This document shows positions 1-9,700 of a stretch of DNA of 43,643 nt, piece after piece. The stretch is from assembly GCF_004614165.1 (NCBI RefSeq), contig NZ_SPVG01000124.1:1-43643 (forward strand), written 5' to 3'. The position numbers were made by a program, and so were the translations under genes. Below the pieces are notes generated by a model, which saw nothing but the letters and a program-made list of their open reading frames with translations, ran no database searches and was not told where the DNA came from. The DNA is from Duganella callida. GTDB lineage: Bacteria > Pseudomonadota > Gammaproteobacteria > Burkholderiales > Burkholderiaceae_D. The stretch's first letter is position 1. The number at the start of each line of letters is the position of its first letter.

Positions 1-732
1 CTCGGCCACCGGCGGCGGCGCCGGCGCCGGTGCGGCCGACTCGTGGATGCCGAGCAGGCTGCCCTTGGTGGCGCCATCGGTGACGCCGGGGCGCGGGTCG
101 ACCTGGTTGCGCAGCACCAGCGACAAGGTGCCGACGCTGCGCGCCAGGTCCAGGTTCTCCGCCTGTTCGGGCGTCACCTCCAGCGTGACCGCGTTGACCA
201 CCCGCGGCTTGGTCTCGTCGCGGCCGACCTCCTGCGCCACCGCCAGCACCAGGATGCGCTCGAGCACAATCTTGGAAATGGCCGTCTCGCGCGTGGACTG
301 GGTGTTGACGATGATGTCGACAAAATTCCCCGGCAGCGCAAACCCCGCCACGCCCACCACATCGTTCACGCGCACCGTGATGGCCCGCTTGCCTTCCGCG
401 ATCAGCGCCGACAAGCCGCCCAGGGTACCGGCCGGCGCCAGCTTGGCCTCGCTGAGCGGCTCGTCGCGCAGCACACTGGTCTTCAGCACCCGGCCCACCA
501 GCTTGCCTCCGTCGCGCAGCGCGCCGCGCGGCAGGGTATCGGCCGGCCAGTCGATCTGCTTCAGCATGTCCTGCGTCAGACGCTGGCCCAGGCTGACGTC
601 CACCGCCGCCACCACGATCTTGTTCGAGGTGCCGGGCGTCTGCTTCAGCAGCCAGCGCGAGGCCAGCACCACCGCCGCCAGTCCGAACACGACGGCCAAT
701 GCCATCATCAACAGTGCGCGCCGGTTCTTCAT
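1..732 (-). CDS. cpaB: Flp pilus assembly protein CpaB (RcpC), 3' end beyond window
   Basis: The frame is open for all 244 codons from the ATG at 732 to the window edge, so the C-terminus is missing. The protein starts with a basic stretch and one hydrophobic helix (MKNRRALLMMALAVVFGLAA), an inner-membrane anchor. An SAF-like domain follows (VDVSLGQRLTQDMLK, about residues 43-57), then the RcpC-type region with TVRVNDVVGVAGFALPGNFVD near residues 117-137, typical of CpaB. The visible end is Ala/Pro rich. CpaB is a periplasmic, membrane-anchored part of the Tad secretion machine and is thought to work with the CpaC secretin. The ATG overlaps the TGA of the upstream ATPase gene (ATGA), so the two are translationally coupled. 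Identification is confident from domain layout and position after flp and the prepilin peptidase. Confidence 0.9.
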   Translation of the reverse strand, partial: MKNRRALLMMALAVVFGLAAVVLASRWLLKQTPGTSNKIVVAAVDVSLGQRLTQDMLKQIDWPADTLPRGALRDGGKLVGRVLKTSVLRDEPLSEAKLAPAGTLGGLSALIAEGKRAITVRVNDVVGVAGFALPGNFVDIIVNTQSTRETAISKIVLERILVLAVAQEVGRDETKPRVVNAVTLEVTPEQAENLDLARSVGTLSLVLRNQVDPRPGVTDGATKGSLLGIHESAAPAPAPPPVAE

Positions 733-2099
733 GCTATGCGCGGCGACAGGTCGTCTTCGTTCGCGCCGGGCGCGCAGGCGAACATGCTGGTCCAGGCCTG
801 GTCCAGCGCGGCAATCGAGATGCGCGCCGGCTCCCCCATGAAGCCGGCGAAATCGGCCACGCGGCCGATGATCTCGCGCGGATAGCAGGCCAGCAGCGGC
901 AGCGCGCTGCCGGCGTGCAGTTCGTCGAGCAGATAGCGCAGCGCCGCCTCGTCATACAGCACGCCCATGCTCAGGCACTGCTGGCGGAACAGGGTGCGGT
1001 AGCTGGCCGCGCTCAGGGCGCCGACCTGGATCTTGTAGCCGAGGCGGCGCAAGGCCATCGCGTCGAGCAGCGCCGACGGTTCCAGGCTGGTGGCGAACAC
1101 CAGCCGCATGCGGCACGGCACGCTGAAGTGGTAGCCGGGCGCCTGCGCCGCCAGCGCGGCGATCGACAAGCGGCTGCGCTGCAGCTCGTGCGCCAGCACG
1201 AAGCGGTTCAACACCTCGGCCGCCGGCATGCGCTGGCGCCCCAGATCGTCGACGATCAGCAGGCCGTTGTTGGCCTTCATCTGCGGCGGCGCGCGGTAGC
1301 AGCCGCTGGCCGCGTCGGCCTGCAGATCCAGCATTTCCGCATCGAGGTCGGCATCCAGCACCACCACCGGACGCTGGCACAGCACCCAGCGCGCATCGCT
1401 GCTGCGGCGCTCGGTCGGCGCCGGCAGCGTGCGCGCCTGGCGCGGCGACGGCGGCTGGTGCACCGACGGATCGTAGACCTGCACGACGTCCTGCCCCACC
1501 ACCAGCGCGTACGGCACCGCCACCAGCCCTTGCAGCAAGCCGCCCAGGCGGCGCGCCAGCGTCGACTTGCCGCTGCCGGACGGGCCATGCAGCAGCATGC
1601 TGCGGCCCGAATACATGGCGGCGCCCAACACCCGCTGCGTGGCCGGCGGCAGCAAATCGTCGGCGAATTCGGCCGCCAGCTCTTCCGCGCAGGGCAGCGG
1701 CATGTGCGCCGCCTGGCGCTCGACCATGGCGCGATAGGCTTCCAGCGTCACCGGCGCCGGGCCGGCGTACGGGCAGCGCTCCAGCCAGGCCGCGGCGCGC
1801 TGCTTGCCGGCGCCGGTCAGCTGGTACTGCACGTCGATTTCCGAAGCGCCGCGCCAGGCCACCTCGGCCAGTTGCTCGGCCACCATGAAATCCAGCACTT
1901 CGCGCAGCACGTTGATCGACAGGTGCAGCCGGGTGGTCAGCACCGGCAGGTGGCTTTTGCCGCTGGTGTACAACACCTTGGCCACCAGTTCCACCAGCAA
2001 CTGCTGCGGCAGGCCGCTGTCGCGGATCGAGCGCGGCGAGGACGGCAGCAGGTTGTCCACTTCGGTATCGTGTATCGGGGAGGTTTCAAGGGCAAACAT
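729..2099 (-). CDS. AAA ATPase with N-terminal winged-helix-like region, in the Tad pilus locus
   Basis: This gene encodes 456 residues. The ATG at 2099 is chosen because GGAG lies six bases upstream; an in-frame ATG at 2138 lacks a comparable site. Residues 1 to about 130 look like helical or winged-helix segments (VLTTRLHLSINVLREVLDFM). Then come Walker A GPSGSGKS (172-179), Walker B LLIVDDLG (about 279-286), a sensor-like segment (LVFATSLEP) and an Arg-rich MALRRLGYKIQV that could hold an arginine finger. It is not the usual Tad secretion ATPase CpaF (no secretion-ATPase His or Asp boxes seen) and not an obvious TadZ/CpaE. It lies between the prepilin peptidase and cpaB and overlaps cpaB by 4 bases, so a role in pilus assembly or its control is inferred from context only. 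Confidence 0.8.
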   Translation of the reverse strand: MFALETSPIHDTEVDNLLPSSPRSIRDSGLPQQLLVELVAKVLYTSGKSHLPVLTTRLHLSINVLREVLDFMVAEQLAEVAWRGASEIDVQYQLTGAGKQRAAAWLERCPYAGPAPVTLEAYRAMVERQAAHMPLPCAEELAAEFADDLLPPATQRVLGAAMYSGRSMLLHGPSGSGKSTLARRLGGLLQGLVAVPYALVVGQDVVQVYDPSVHQPPSPRQARTLPAPTERRSSDARWVLCQRPVVVLDADLDAEMLDLQADAASGCYRAPPQMKANNGLLIVDDLGRQRMPAAEVLNRFVLAHELQRSRLSIAALAAQAPGYHFSVPCRMRLVFATSLEPSALLDAMALRRLGYKIQVGALSAASYRTLFRQQCLSMGVLYDEAALRYLLDELHAGSALPLLACYPREIIGRVADFAGFMGEPARISIAALDQAWTSMFACAPGANEDDLSPRIA

Positions 2100-2185
2100 C
2101 TTTGTCTCCGCAGGGAAATAGTTACGGTGCGGAATCAAGTTTAGTCAGCCAAGCGGGCTGGATATTGACCTGCAACAAGCTCTGC

Positions 2186-2716
2186 TCAGCAATGGTTCAA
2201 AACCACCACACTGACGGTGCCGCAGGCGATGGCGACGCCGTAGGGAATGCCGCCCACGCTGGCGGCCGGTTCCAGCGGCACCGGCAGCAGCGGCACGCCG
2301 CTCAGCCGCAACAGCAGCGGTTGGCAGATCTGCACCAGATTGCGCCAGATCTGGCGCCAGCGGCCCGTGACCAGCAGCATCAGCAGCGCGATCACGCCGC
2401 CCATCAGGGACGACACCACCGCGATCTGGAGCGCCGCCCACGGTCCGAGGAATGCGCCGACCATGGCCATCAGCTTGACGTCGCCGGCGGCCATGCCGCG
2501 CAGCAGGTACAGCGGCAGGAATAAAAAAAAGCCGGCCATGGTGCCGGCTAACCAGTGCGACAGCGGCGCCCACGGCGGTCCGCTCAGCAGATGCAGGATC
2601 AGCGCCAGCAACAGTCCGCTCAGGATCAGCACATTGGGGATCTTGCGCATGGCCAGATCGGTCAGCGCCGCCTGCGCGACCAGGCAGATCAGTATCACTT
2701 CGATGGCATTCAGCAT
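2186..2716 (-). CDS. cpaA: Type IVb (A24) prepilin peptidase CpaA/TadV
   Basis: A 176-residue, almost wholly hydrophobic protein with about five to six membrane segments, the size of CpaA/TadV enzymes, which lack the N-methylation domain of PilD. Both aspartate sites of the aspartic prepilin peptidases are visible: TDLAMRKIPN near residue 20 and AAGDVKLM near residue 80; the family form of the second is GxGD, here with Ala before Gly-Asp. It should cut the leader of the Flp pilin encoded just upstream. The ATG at 2716 is preceded by GGAG at six bases. A longer in-frame start at 2767 would add 17 polar residues and has less support. It is second in the flp-cpaA-ATPase-cpaB order. Confidence 0.9.
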   Translation of the reverse strand: MLNAIEVILICLVAQAALTDLAMRKIPNVLILSGLLLALILHLLSGPPWAPLSHWLAGTMAGFFLFLPLYLLRGMAAGDVKLMAMVGAFLGPWAALQIAVVSSLMGGVIALLMLLVTGRWRQIWRNLVQICQPLLLRLSGVPLLPVPLEPAASVGGIPYGVAIACGTVSVVVLNHC

Positions 2717-2767
2717 GATGGTCTCCTGAAGGCTTTCCAGCCCGGACAGCGGCTGGAAAGCCTGCAT

Positions 2768-2950
2768 TTACGGCGTCCCTTTGATCTGGTTGGCGATGGT
2801 CTCGAAGGCGGTTTTCAACGCCGGCCCCAGCAGACCGAAAGCGGCCAGCACGGCGGTGGCCATGGTGGCGGCGATCAGGCCATACTCGATCGCGGTGATA
2901 CCGTCCTCGTCACGCGCAAACTGTTTTGCTGCTGCAATCAGTGAGTTCAT
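2768..2950 (-). CDS. flp: Flp/Fap-type pilin (type IVb prepilin)
   Basis: A 60-residue Flp prepilin. The leader MNSLIAAAKQFARDEDG ends at Gly17, followed by ITAIEYGLIAATMA: the Flp cleavage site is after Gly, with Glu22 at +5 and Tyr23 next to it. The rest is one hydrophobic helix and a short tail, normal for the family. AAGGAG lies six bases before the ATG at 2950; an upstream in-frame start at 3016 would put 22 extra residues before the leader and is unlikely. It is the first gene of the pilus operon, with the peptidase that processes it 51 bases downstream. The product is the major subunit of an adhesive pilus. Confidence 0.93.
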   Translation of the reverse strand: MNSLIAAAKQFARDEDGITAIEYGLIAATMATAVLAAFGLLGPALKTAFETIANQIKGTP

Positions 2951-3285
2951 GTCGTACTCCTTGGTGAATGGATTGAAACTGCCTCTGGCACTGACGATAT
3001 TGCCGTGCGGCACCATTAGGGAGCACTATACGGATTAGCGGCAAGTGGGAATTGACTATGCGCAAGTTTTCCTTGCGGAATTATTTTTATGCGCGCACGG
3101 CGGCGCGCGCTTATGTCACACTGTGACTGTGTGCAGCCGGAGGCGCCGCCCGACACGCAAATTGTGACCGCGCTGTTACAACATATGTTTTTTTTCGCAC
3201 ACATGAATTGCCACGATTGCAAAAAGCTATTATCCTGCTTAGCTGTTCTTTGGAAAGGCGTGGTCTTACTGCTCTTCGCAAGAAA
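2951..3285. promoter_or_regulatory. Divergent intergenic region between flp and the diguanylate cyclase gene
   Basis: 335 bases without a credible gene, more AT-rich than the surroundings. It must hold the promoters of the pilus operon (minus strand) and of the GGDEF gene (plus strand), but I cannot fix either -10/-35 pair. Two symmetrical signals are visible. GTCACA-c-TGTGAC, a perfect 13-bp palindrome at 3115-3127, is a possible operator. CGCAAG-ttttc-CTTGCG at 3061-3077 is a small hairpin followed on the plus strand by an A/T run. A TTG-initiated extension of the downstream frame to 3208 has no ribosome site and is rejected. Confidence 0.4.
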
Positions 3286-4329
3286 ATGGATTCCCTACTG
3301 AAACACATGGTGGACATGACCGGTCACCGCGATCACACCATGCTGGACATTTCGGTGATTTCGGCGGTGCAGGAGCTTGCTCACGCCAGTCAGGTCCGCG
3401 TACTGACCCTGGCCGTCGTCAGAGGGAAGATCTTCGTGCGTCCGCGCGCCATCATCGTGGCCGGCGACGCCGCACGCATGGTCGACACGACCGACCAGAA
3501 CAGCCCTGGCGAGCCGATCGAACGCTACCCGGCGCTGGCGCAATGCCTGGCCCGCCACGAGGCCAGCGCCGACGTCGCCAACGAAGCCGACGAGCACACG
3601 CTGTGGCTGCCGATCTGGCTCGGCGACAAGGCCGACACCTGCCTGGAAATCGTCAACCCGACGCCGTACACCAAGGAAACCGTGACCGTGATCGGCGGCG
3701 TGGTCAGCGTCTACCGCAATTTCCAGAACCTGCTGGACTACAGCGAACGCGATTCGCTGACCGGCCTGCTCAACCGCAAGACCTTCGACGACCAGCTGGC
3801 CAAGATGCTGGCCGCCAGCACCGAACAGGATTCGCTGACGCTGCCGGGCGAACCGGAGCGCCGGCTGCACCGCGACGAGGAAAAACAATGGCTGGCGGTG
3901 GTCGATGTGGACCATTTCAAGCACGTTAACGACCGTTTCGGCCATTTGTACGGCGATGAGGTGCTGATCCTGATCGCCAACCTGCTCACCTCGTCGTTCC
4001 GCGCGCAAGACCGCGTGTTCCGTTTCGGCGGCGAGGAATTCGTCGTGCTGCTGCGTTCCGCGACCCTGGAAAACGCCAAGAAAATCATCGAACGCTTCCG
4101 CATGAACGTGGCCGCGCATGACTTCCCGCAAGTCGGCAAGGTGACGGTCAGCGTCGGCTTCGTCAGCATCAGCGCGATGGAAGCGCCGGTGATCATCCTC
4201 GGCCATGCCGACCAGGCGCTGTATTACGCCAAGAGCCATGGCCGCAACCTGGTCTGCCACTACGATGAACTGGTCAGCGGCGGCCTGCTGCAGACCATCG
4301 AATCGAACGATACCGCCGAATTCTTCTAG
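3286..4329 (+). CDS. Diguanylate cyclase with N-terminal GAF-like sensor region
   Basis: A 347-residue protein from the ATG at 3286. The C-terminal GGDEF domain begins at DSLTGLLNRKTFD (about residue 158) and carries an intact active site GGEEF (248-252). The inhibitory I-site RxxD (R239, D242) sits exactly five residues before it. It should therefore make cyclic di-GMP from two GTP and be product-inhibited. The N-terminal 150 residues have no membrane span and look GAF-like (LWLPIWLGDKADTCLEI), so the sensor is probably cytoplasmic; the ligand is unknown. An insertion of about 25 residues after the first GGDEF helix (LPGEPERRLHRDEEKQ) is unusual. Its TAG shares the bases CTAG with the stop of the convergent HD-GYP gene. 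Confidence 0.93.
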   Translation: MDSLLKHMVDMTGHRDHTMLDISVISAVQELAHASQVRVLTLAVVRGKIFVRPRAIIVAGDAARMVDTTDQNSPGEPIERYPALAQCLARHEASADVANEADEHTLWLPIWLGDKADTCLEIVNPTPYTKETVTVIGGVVSVYRNFQNLLDYSERDSLTGLLNRKTFDDQLAKMLAASTEQDSLTLPGEPERRLHRDEEKQWLAVVDVDHFKHVNDRFGHLYGDEVLILIANLLTSSFRAQDRVFRFGGEEFVVLLRSATLENAKKIIERFRMNVAAHDFPQVGKVTVSVGFVSISAMEAPVIILGHADQALYYAKSHGRNLVCHYDELVSGGLLQTIESNDTAEFF

Positions 4330-5546
4330 GCGACGCTCAAAAAACGCATCGGGTCGACATTCCACTTGGCCGGCGACTCGTGGCTGACGATCTTGTCGCC
4401 GCCGCCAAAGCCCACGCCGCGCGCCAGATCCACGGTTTCCGGCTTGATGTAGACATTTTTCTTCGTGTGGAAAAACACGTTGACCTTGGGCGCCAGCAGG
4501 TTGGTTTCGTGCGGCTCCACCACCACGCCCAGCCGTCCCGATTCCAGCAGCACCATGGTGCCGACCGGATAGATGCCGACGCAGCGCATGAATTCCTGCG
4601 CATACGCCGGATTGAAGTGAAACTTGCTCCACTCGTAAATCTTGCGCAGCGCCGCCGCCGCCGACATGCCCTTGTGATAGCAGCGGTCGGCCGTGATGGC
4701 ATCGTACACGTCGACAATGGCAGCCATCTGCGCCAGTTCGCTGATGCCTTCCTCGGCCTGTTTGCCCGGATAGCCGCTGCCGTCACGGCGTTCGTGGTGG
4801 TGCAGCGTGATATCGAGCGGAATCGGGCCGATCTCCGGCGACTGTTTCAGGATGTTGTAGCCATCCTGCGGGTGCTTCTTGATGATGGCGAATTCCTCGT
4901 CGGTCAGCGGCCCCGGCTTGTTGAGGATGTGATCGGGCACCAGCGCCTTGCCGGTGTCGTGCAATAAGCCGCCCAGCCCGGCCTGATGGGTGATGTCGGC
5001 CGCCATGCCGCGCGAGCGGCAGAACGCCACCAGCAGCGTGCACACGCTGACCGAGTGCAGGAAGGTGTAATCATCCTTGGTCTTGATCCGCAGCAGCCCG
5101 ACCAGCGCGCCCGGATTGCGCAGGATCGATTCGGTGATGTTTTGCACCACCGGTTGCACCTGGTCCAGCTCGATCGCCTTGCCGAGCCGGGCATCCTGCA
5201 TCACCGTGCGCACCAGACTGGCGGCCTGGTGGCGGATCTGCACCGCGCGCTGCATTTCCTCGCCCAGCGACACACGGCTGACCACCGGCGCCTTGGCGGC
5301 GATCTCGACGATCTCGCGTTCGGTGGCGGCTTGCGCTTCCGCCAGGGTGGGCGCGTCTTCCACGTCCAGGCCCTTGCTGCTGTCAATGACCACGTCGTGG
5401 ATGCCGGCGCCGATGATCTTGCGGATCTCGTCCGCGCTGGCAATCAGGAAGCGGTTGCGGATAAATGGATGGGTCATCCAGTCGCAGCTCAGGTCATGGA
5501 TGTACATGCCTACCTTGAGCTGGGAAGAATCGACTTTCTTTAACAT
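4326..5546 (-). CDS. HD-GYP cyclic di-GMP phosphodiesterase (DUF3391 + HD-GYP)
   Basis: A 406-residue cytoplasmic protein. Residues 1 to about 130 form the DUF3391 domain often fused to HD-GYP (VDSSQLKVGMYIHDL at the start, FIRNRFLI). The HD-GYP domain has the metal motif LLHDTGK (H196, D197), KKHPQDGYNIL, the double histidine LHHHERRDGSG, and GYP at 258-260. All catalytic residues appear present, so it should hydrolyse cyclic di-GMP to pGpG or GMP. A C-terminal tail after residue 320 (VLLESGRLGVVVE) resembles extensions in related proteins. The ATG at 5546 opens the DUF3391 domain exactly; the frame continues upstream but that part looks non-coding. It is convergent with the cyclase and divergent from the LysR gene. 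Confidence 0.92.
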   Translation of the reverse strand: MLKKVDSSQLKVGMYIHDLSCDWMTHPFIRNRFLIASADEIRKIIGAGIHDVVIDSSKGLDVEDAPTLAEAQAATEREIVEIAAKAPVVSRVSLGEEMQRAVQIRHQAASLVRTVMQDARLGKAIELDQVQPVVQNITESILRNPGALVGLLRIKTKDDYTFLHSVSVCTLLVAFCRSRGMAADITHQAGLGGLLHDTGKALVPDHILNKPGPLTDEEFAIIKKHPQDGYNILKQSPEIGPIPLDITLHHHERRDGSGYPGKQAEEGISELAQMAAIVDVYDAITADRCYHKGMSAAAALRKIYEWSKFHFNPAYAQEFMRCVGIYPVGTMVLLESGRLGVVVEPHETNLLAPKVNVFFHTKKNVYIKPETVDLARGVGFGGGDKIVSHESPAKWNVDPMRFLSVA

Positions 5547-5632
5547 GGGATACCCATCAAAATAGATAGCAAGGGATGCAACCAGTATAACAAAAACATT
5601 TCCTACCGAAACTATCTTTACCTTTCCTGCAT

Positions 5633-6565
5633 ATGGAACTGCGCCAACTCCGCTATTTTGTTGCCATCGTCGACCACGGCTCACTGTCGCGCGCCGCGCT
5701 GGTGCTGCACGTGGCGCAGCCGGCCCTGACCCAGCAGCTGCGCCAGCTGGAGGACGATCTGGGCGTGCAGCTGCTGCACCGCTCGGCGCAAGGCGTGCTC
5801 AGCACCGATGCCGGCAAGATTTTCTACGAACACGCACAAGCCATCCTCAAGCAGGTGGCCGATGCGCGCTCGGCGGTGGCGCAGTCGGCCGAACGGCCCA
5901 GCGGCAGCGTTACCCTGGGCCTGCCGCACAGCATTTCGGGCGCGCTGGCCCTGCCGCTGCTGACCGCCTGCCGCGCCCAGTACCCGGAAATCACGCTGCA
6001 ACTGACCGAGGAGCTGACCGGCAACCTGGCCGATCAGCTGAAATCCGGCCGCGTCAACCTGGCCGTGCTGCTCGATGACGGCCAGCTCAGCCAGTTCGCC
6101 ACCACCGCGCTGGTGGAAGAGGAATTGCAGTTCATCTGCCGTACCGATGCGGCCTACGCCCGAGGTGAGCAATCACTGACATTGCAACAGGCATTGGACA
6201 CGACCCTGATCCTGCCCGGACTGCAGCACGGCGTGCGCCCGCGCATCGAGGCGGTGGCGCGCGCTGCCGGCCTGAGCCTGAACAACGTCATCGAAATCAA
6301 CTCCATCGCCATCCTTAAATCGGCGCTGCTGGCCGACATGGGCGCCACGATTTTGCCGTCCTCGCCTGTCCTGGACGAACTTACTCGCGGGCTGCTGCGC
6401 GCCCAGCGTATCCGCGAGCCGGCTATCTCGCGCACGGTGGTGCTGTGTTCCTCACGGAACATCCCGTTGACCAACGCGGCGGCGGCGGTCAGCCGGCTGG
6501 TGCGCCAGGTCAGCGACACCCTGTGCGACCAGGGCCGGTGGCCGGGCGCCACACCGATCGCCTAG
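5633..6565 (+). CDS. LysR-family transcriptional regulator (Nac-like)
   Basis: A 310-residue LysR-type regulator. The N-terminal helix-turn-helix reads MELRQLRYFVAIVDHGSLSR, then AAVLHVAQPALTQQL-type residues (actual AALVLHVAQPALTQQLRQLE), followed by the linker and an effector domain from about residue 90 (GSVTLGLPHSISGALALPLL). The N-terminus resembles Nac, the nitrogen assimilation control regulator, but assigning nac would be over-reading. It lies 171 bases upstream of, and in the same direction as, the oxidoreductase and IcmF genes, so it may control them; a dyad ATACC-N13-GGTAT at 6581-6603 in the gap fits a LysR site. Divergent from the HD-GYP gene with 86 bases between the starts. Confidence 0.9.
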   Translation: MELRQLRYFVAIVDHGSLSRAALVLHVAQPALTQQLRQLEDDLGVQLLHRSAQGVLSTDAGKIFYEHAQAILKQVADARSAVAQSAERPSGSVTLGLPHSISGALALPLLTACRAQYPEITLQLTEELTGNLADQLKSGRVNLAVLLDDGQLSQFATTALVEEELQFICRTDAAYARGEQSLTLQQALDTTLILPGLQHGVRPRIEAVARAAGLSLNNVIEINSIAILKSALLADMGATILPSSPVLDELTRGLLRAQRIREPAISRTVVLCSSRNIPLTNAAAAVSRLVRQVSDTLCDQGRWPGATPIA

Positions 6566-6580
6566 CCATAGGTTTTTCTT

Positions 6581-6603
6581 ATACCCCCATCGGGATTCGG
6601 TAT
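6581..6603. promoter_or_regulatory. Possible LysR-type binding dyad ATACC-N13-GGTAT
   Basis: A 5-bp inverted repeat, ATACC at 6581-6585 and GGTAT at 6599-6603, stands between the LysR stop and the oxidoreductase start. The 23-bp span and the A/T-G/C half-sites fit the loose T-N11-A or ATA-N9-TAT geometry of LysR and Nac sites. The match is short and could be chance. A further GTATAC lies at 6608-6613. Confidence 0.35.
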
Positions 6604-6736
6604 TTCCGTATACGTCAAGTAGCGCCCATACTGGTAGCAAGCCGCAGACCCTGTGGCATATGGCTCGAGCCTGGCACGCCTACCCGGCAGCAACCAGCTT
6701 GAGCGCGATCTGATACCAAAAACGGAGACAACCACC

Positions 6737-9700
6737 ATGCCAGACGGCGCCAGCACGCTCACGTCCGTGAGCCTCGACGACAAGTACACTTCCACCAACG
6801 GCAAGATCTTCCTGTCCGGCATACAGGCGCTGGTGCGCCTGCCGATGATGCAGCACGTGCGCGACAAGATGGCCGGCCTGAACACGGCCGGCTTCATCTC
6901 CGGCTACCGCGGCTCGCCGCTGGGCGGCCTGGATGAAAACCTGTGGAAAGCCAAGCCGCACCTGGAGGCGCACAACGTGCAATTCGTGCCGGGCGTGAAC
7001 GAAGACCTGGCCGCGACCGCCGTCTGGGGCTCGCAGCAGGTGGACCTGATCGGCCCGTCGGATTACGACGGCGTGTTCGCCATGTGGTACGGCAAAGGCC
7101 CGGGCGTGGACCGCTGCGGCGACGTCTTCAAGCACATGAACCACGCCGGCACCGCCAAACACGGCGGCGTGCTGCTGGTGGCCGGCGACGACCACGGCGC
7201 CTATTCGTCCACCCTGCCGCACCAGTCGGACCACATCTTCTCGGCCTGCATGGTGCCGGTGCTGTATCCCTGCAATGTGCAGGAATACCTGGACCTGGGC
7301 ATCCACGGCTGGGCCATGTCGCGCTTCTCCGGCTGCGCGGTGGCGTTCAAGGCGCTGGCCGACACGGTGGAATCGTCCGCCTCGATCGACGCCGATCCGT
7401 TCCGCGTCGAGACCAGAATCCCGCAGGAGTTCGTGATGCCGCCGGGCGGCCTGAATGCGCGTTTGTCGTCGGTGCCGCTGGGCCAGCAGGCGCGCAATCA
7501 GGAAGCGCTGATGCAGGACTACAAAATCTACGCCGCGCTGGCCTACGCGCGCGAGAACAAGCTGAATCACACCACCATCGATGCGCCGGACGCCAAGCTG
7601 GGCATCATCGCCTCCGGCAAATCGTATCTGGACGTGCTGGAAGCGCTGGAGGAACTGGGCATCGACGAAGACATGGCCGCCAAGGTCGGCCTGCGCCTGT
7701 TCAAGGTCGCCATGCCCTGGCCGCTGGAACCGGACAGCGTGCGCGAATTCGCCCAGGGCCTGGATGAGATCCTGGTGGTGGAGGAAAAGCGCCAGTTCGT
7801 CGAATACCAGCTCAAGGAACAGCTGTACAACTGGCGCGACGACGTGCGTCCGCGCGTGATCGGCAAATTCGACGACAAGGGCGAATGGGTGGCACCGCGT
7901 GGCGAATGGCTGCTGCCGCCCAAGGCCGATTTCTCGGTATCGCAGGTGGCGCGCGTGATCGCCGGCCGCGTGGCGCGCTACATCGGCGACGCCCACATCC
8001 AGGACCAGATCAAGGCCCGCCTGACTTTCCTCGACGAGAAGGACGCGGTGCTGAAGAAGGCCATCAACACGCCATTCCGTCCCGCCTTCTACTGCTCCGG
8101 ATGCCCGCACAACACCTCGACCAAGGTGCCGGACGGCTCGTTCGCGCTGGCCGGCATCGGCTGCCACGTGATGGCCACCTCGATCTACCCGGAGTACAAC
8201 AAGCTGACCACCCACATGGGCGGCGAAGGCGCGCCGTGGATCGGCCAGGCCGCGTTCTCCAAGGTGCCGCACGTGTTCCAGAACCTGGGCGACGGCACCT
8301 ACTTCCACTCCGGCTACCTGGCGATCCGCGCGGCGGTGGCGGCCAAGGTCAACATCACCTACAAGATCCTGTACAACGACGCGGTGGCCATGACCGGCGG
8401 CCAGCCGGTGGACGGCATCACTTCCGTACCGATGATCGCGCAGCAGATGGCGGCAGAAGGCATCAAGCGCATCGCGCTGGTGACGGAAGACCTGTCGCGC
8501 TATACCGACCGCTCGGCGCTGCCAGCTATCGTCACCCTGCACGACCGCAAGGACATGGACGCCGTGCAGCGCGAGCTGCGCGAGGTGTCCGGCGTCTCGG
8601 TGCTGATCTACGACCAGACCTGCGCCGCCGAAAAGCGCCGCCGCCGCAAGGCAAGCGCGAACGGAGCGCTTGCCGGGGACACGAATAAACGCATGGTCAT
8701 CAACGAAGCCGTGTGCGAAGGCTGCGGCGATTGCGGCATCCAGTCCAACTGCGTGTCCATCCTGCCCAAGGAAACGGAGTTCGGCCGCAAGCGCACCATC
8801 GACCAGTCGTCCTGCAACAAGGACTACTCGTGCGCGAAAGGCTTCTGCCCCAGCTTCGTCACGGTGGAAGGCGGTGCGCTGAAAAAGACCAAGACCGGCG
8901 CTTCGAAATCCGATGACGGCTGGGCCGATCTGCCGGAACCTTCGCTGCCCGCATGCGAGCAGCCCTACAACATCCTGATCAACGGCATCGGCGGCACCGG
9001 CGTGATCACCGTCGGCGCCTTGATGGGCATGGCCGCGCACATCGAAGGCAAAGGCGCCTCGGTGCTGGACATGACCGGCATGTCGCAGAAAAACGGCTCG
9101 GTCACCTCGCACGTGAAGATCGCGCGCACGCCATCGCATCTGCGCGCACAGCGCATTGCCACCGGCGAGGCCGACGTCATCCTCGGCTGCGACATGCTGA
9201 CCGCCGGCGCGGCCGATGCCGTGTCCAAGATGCGTCCCGGCCGCACGCTGGCCATCGTCAACCTGCACGAACAGCCGCCCGGCACCTTCGCGCAACAGCC
9301 GGACTGGGAATATCCGGCCGAAGACGTGCGCGCGCTGATCGAAGAATCGGTGGGCGCCGGCGCCGCCGACTTCATCGACGCCACCAGGCTGGCCACCGCG
9401 CTGATGGGCGATTCGATCGCCGCCAACCTGTTCATGCTGGGCTATGCCTGGCAGCGCGGCCGTATCCCGCTCAAGCAGGAATCGCTGCTGCGCGCGATCG
9501 AGCTGAATGGCGTGGCGGTGGAATCGAACAAGAAAAGCTTCCTGTGGGGCCGCCGCGCCGCTGTCGATCTGAAGCGCGTGGAACGCACCGCCGTGCCGAC
9601 ACAGGCCATCGTGATGCAGATGCCGCAAAGCCTGGACACCGTGGTCGGCAAGCGCATCGAATTCCTGACCGGCTATCAAAACGCCGCCTACGCGTCGCAG

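Noticed and set aside
699-2144. Plus-strand frame opposite the AAA ATPase
   Set aside because: Its translation is Gln/Arg/His repeats without domains, while the opposite strand has Walker motifs and a ribosome site.
2980-3000. Possible sigma-54 promoter (TGGCAC then TTGC)
   Set aside because: The spacing is eight bases instead of five, and it points away from flp.
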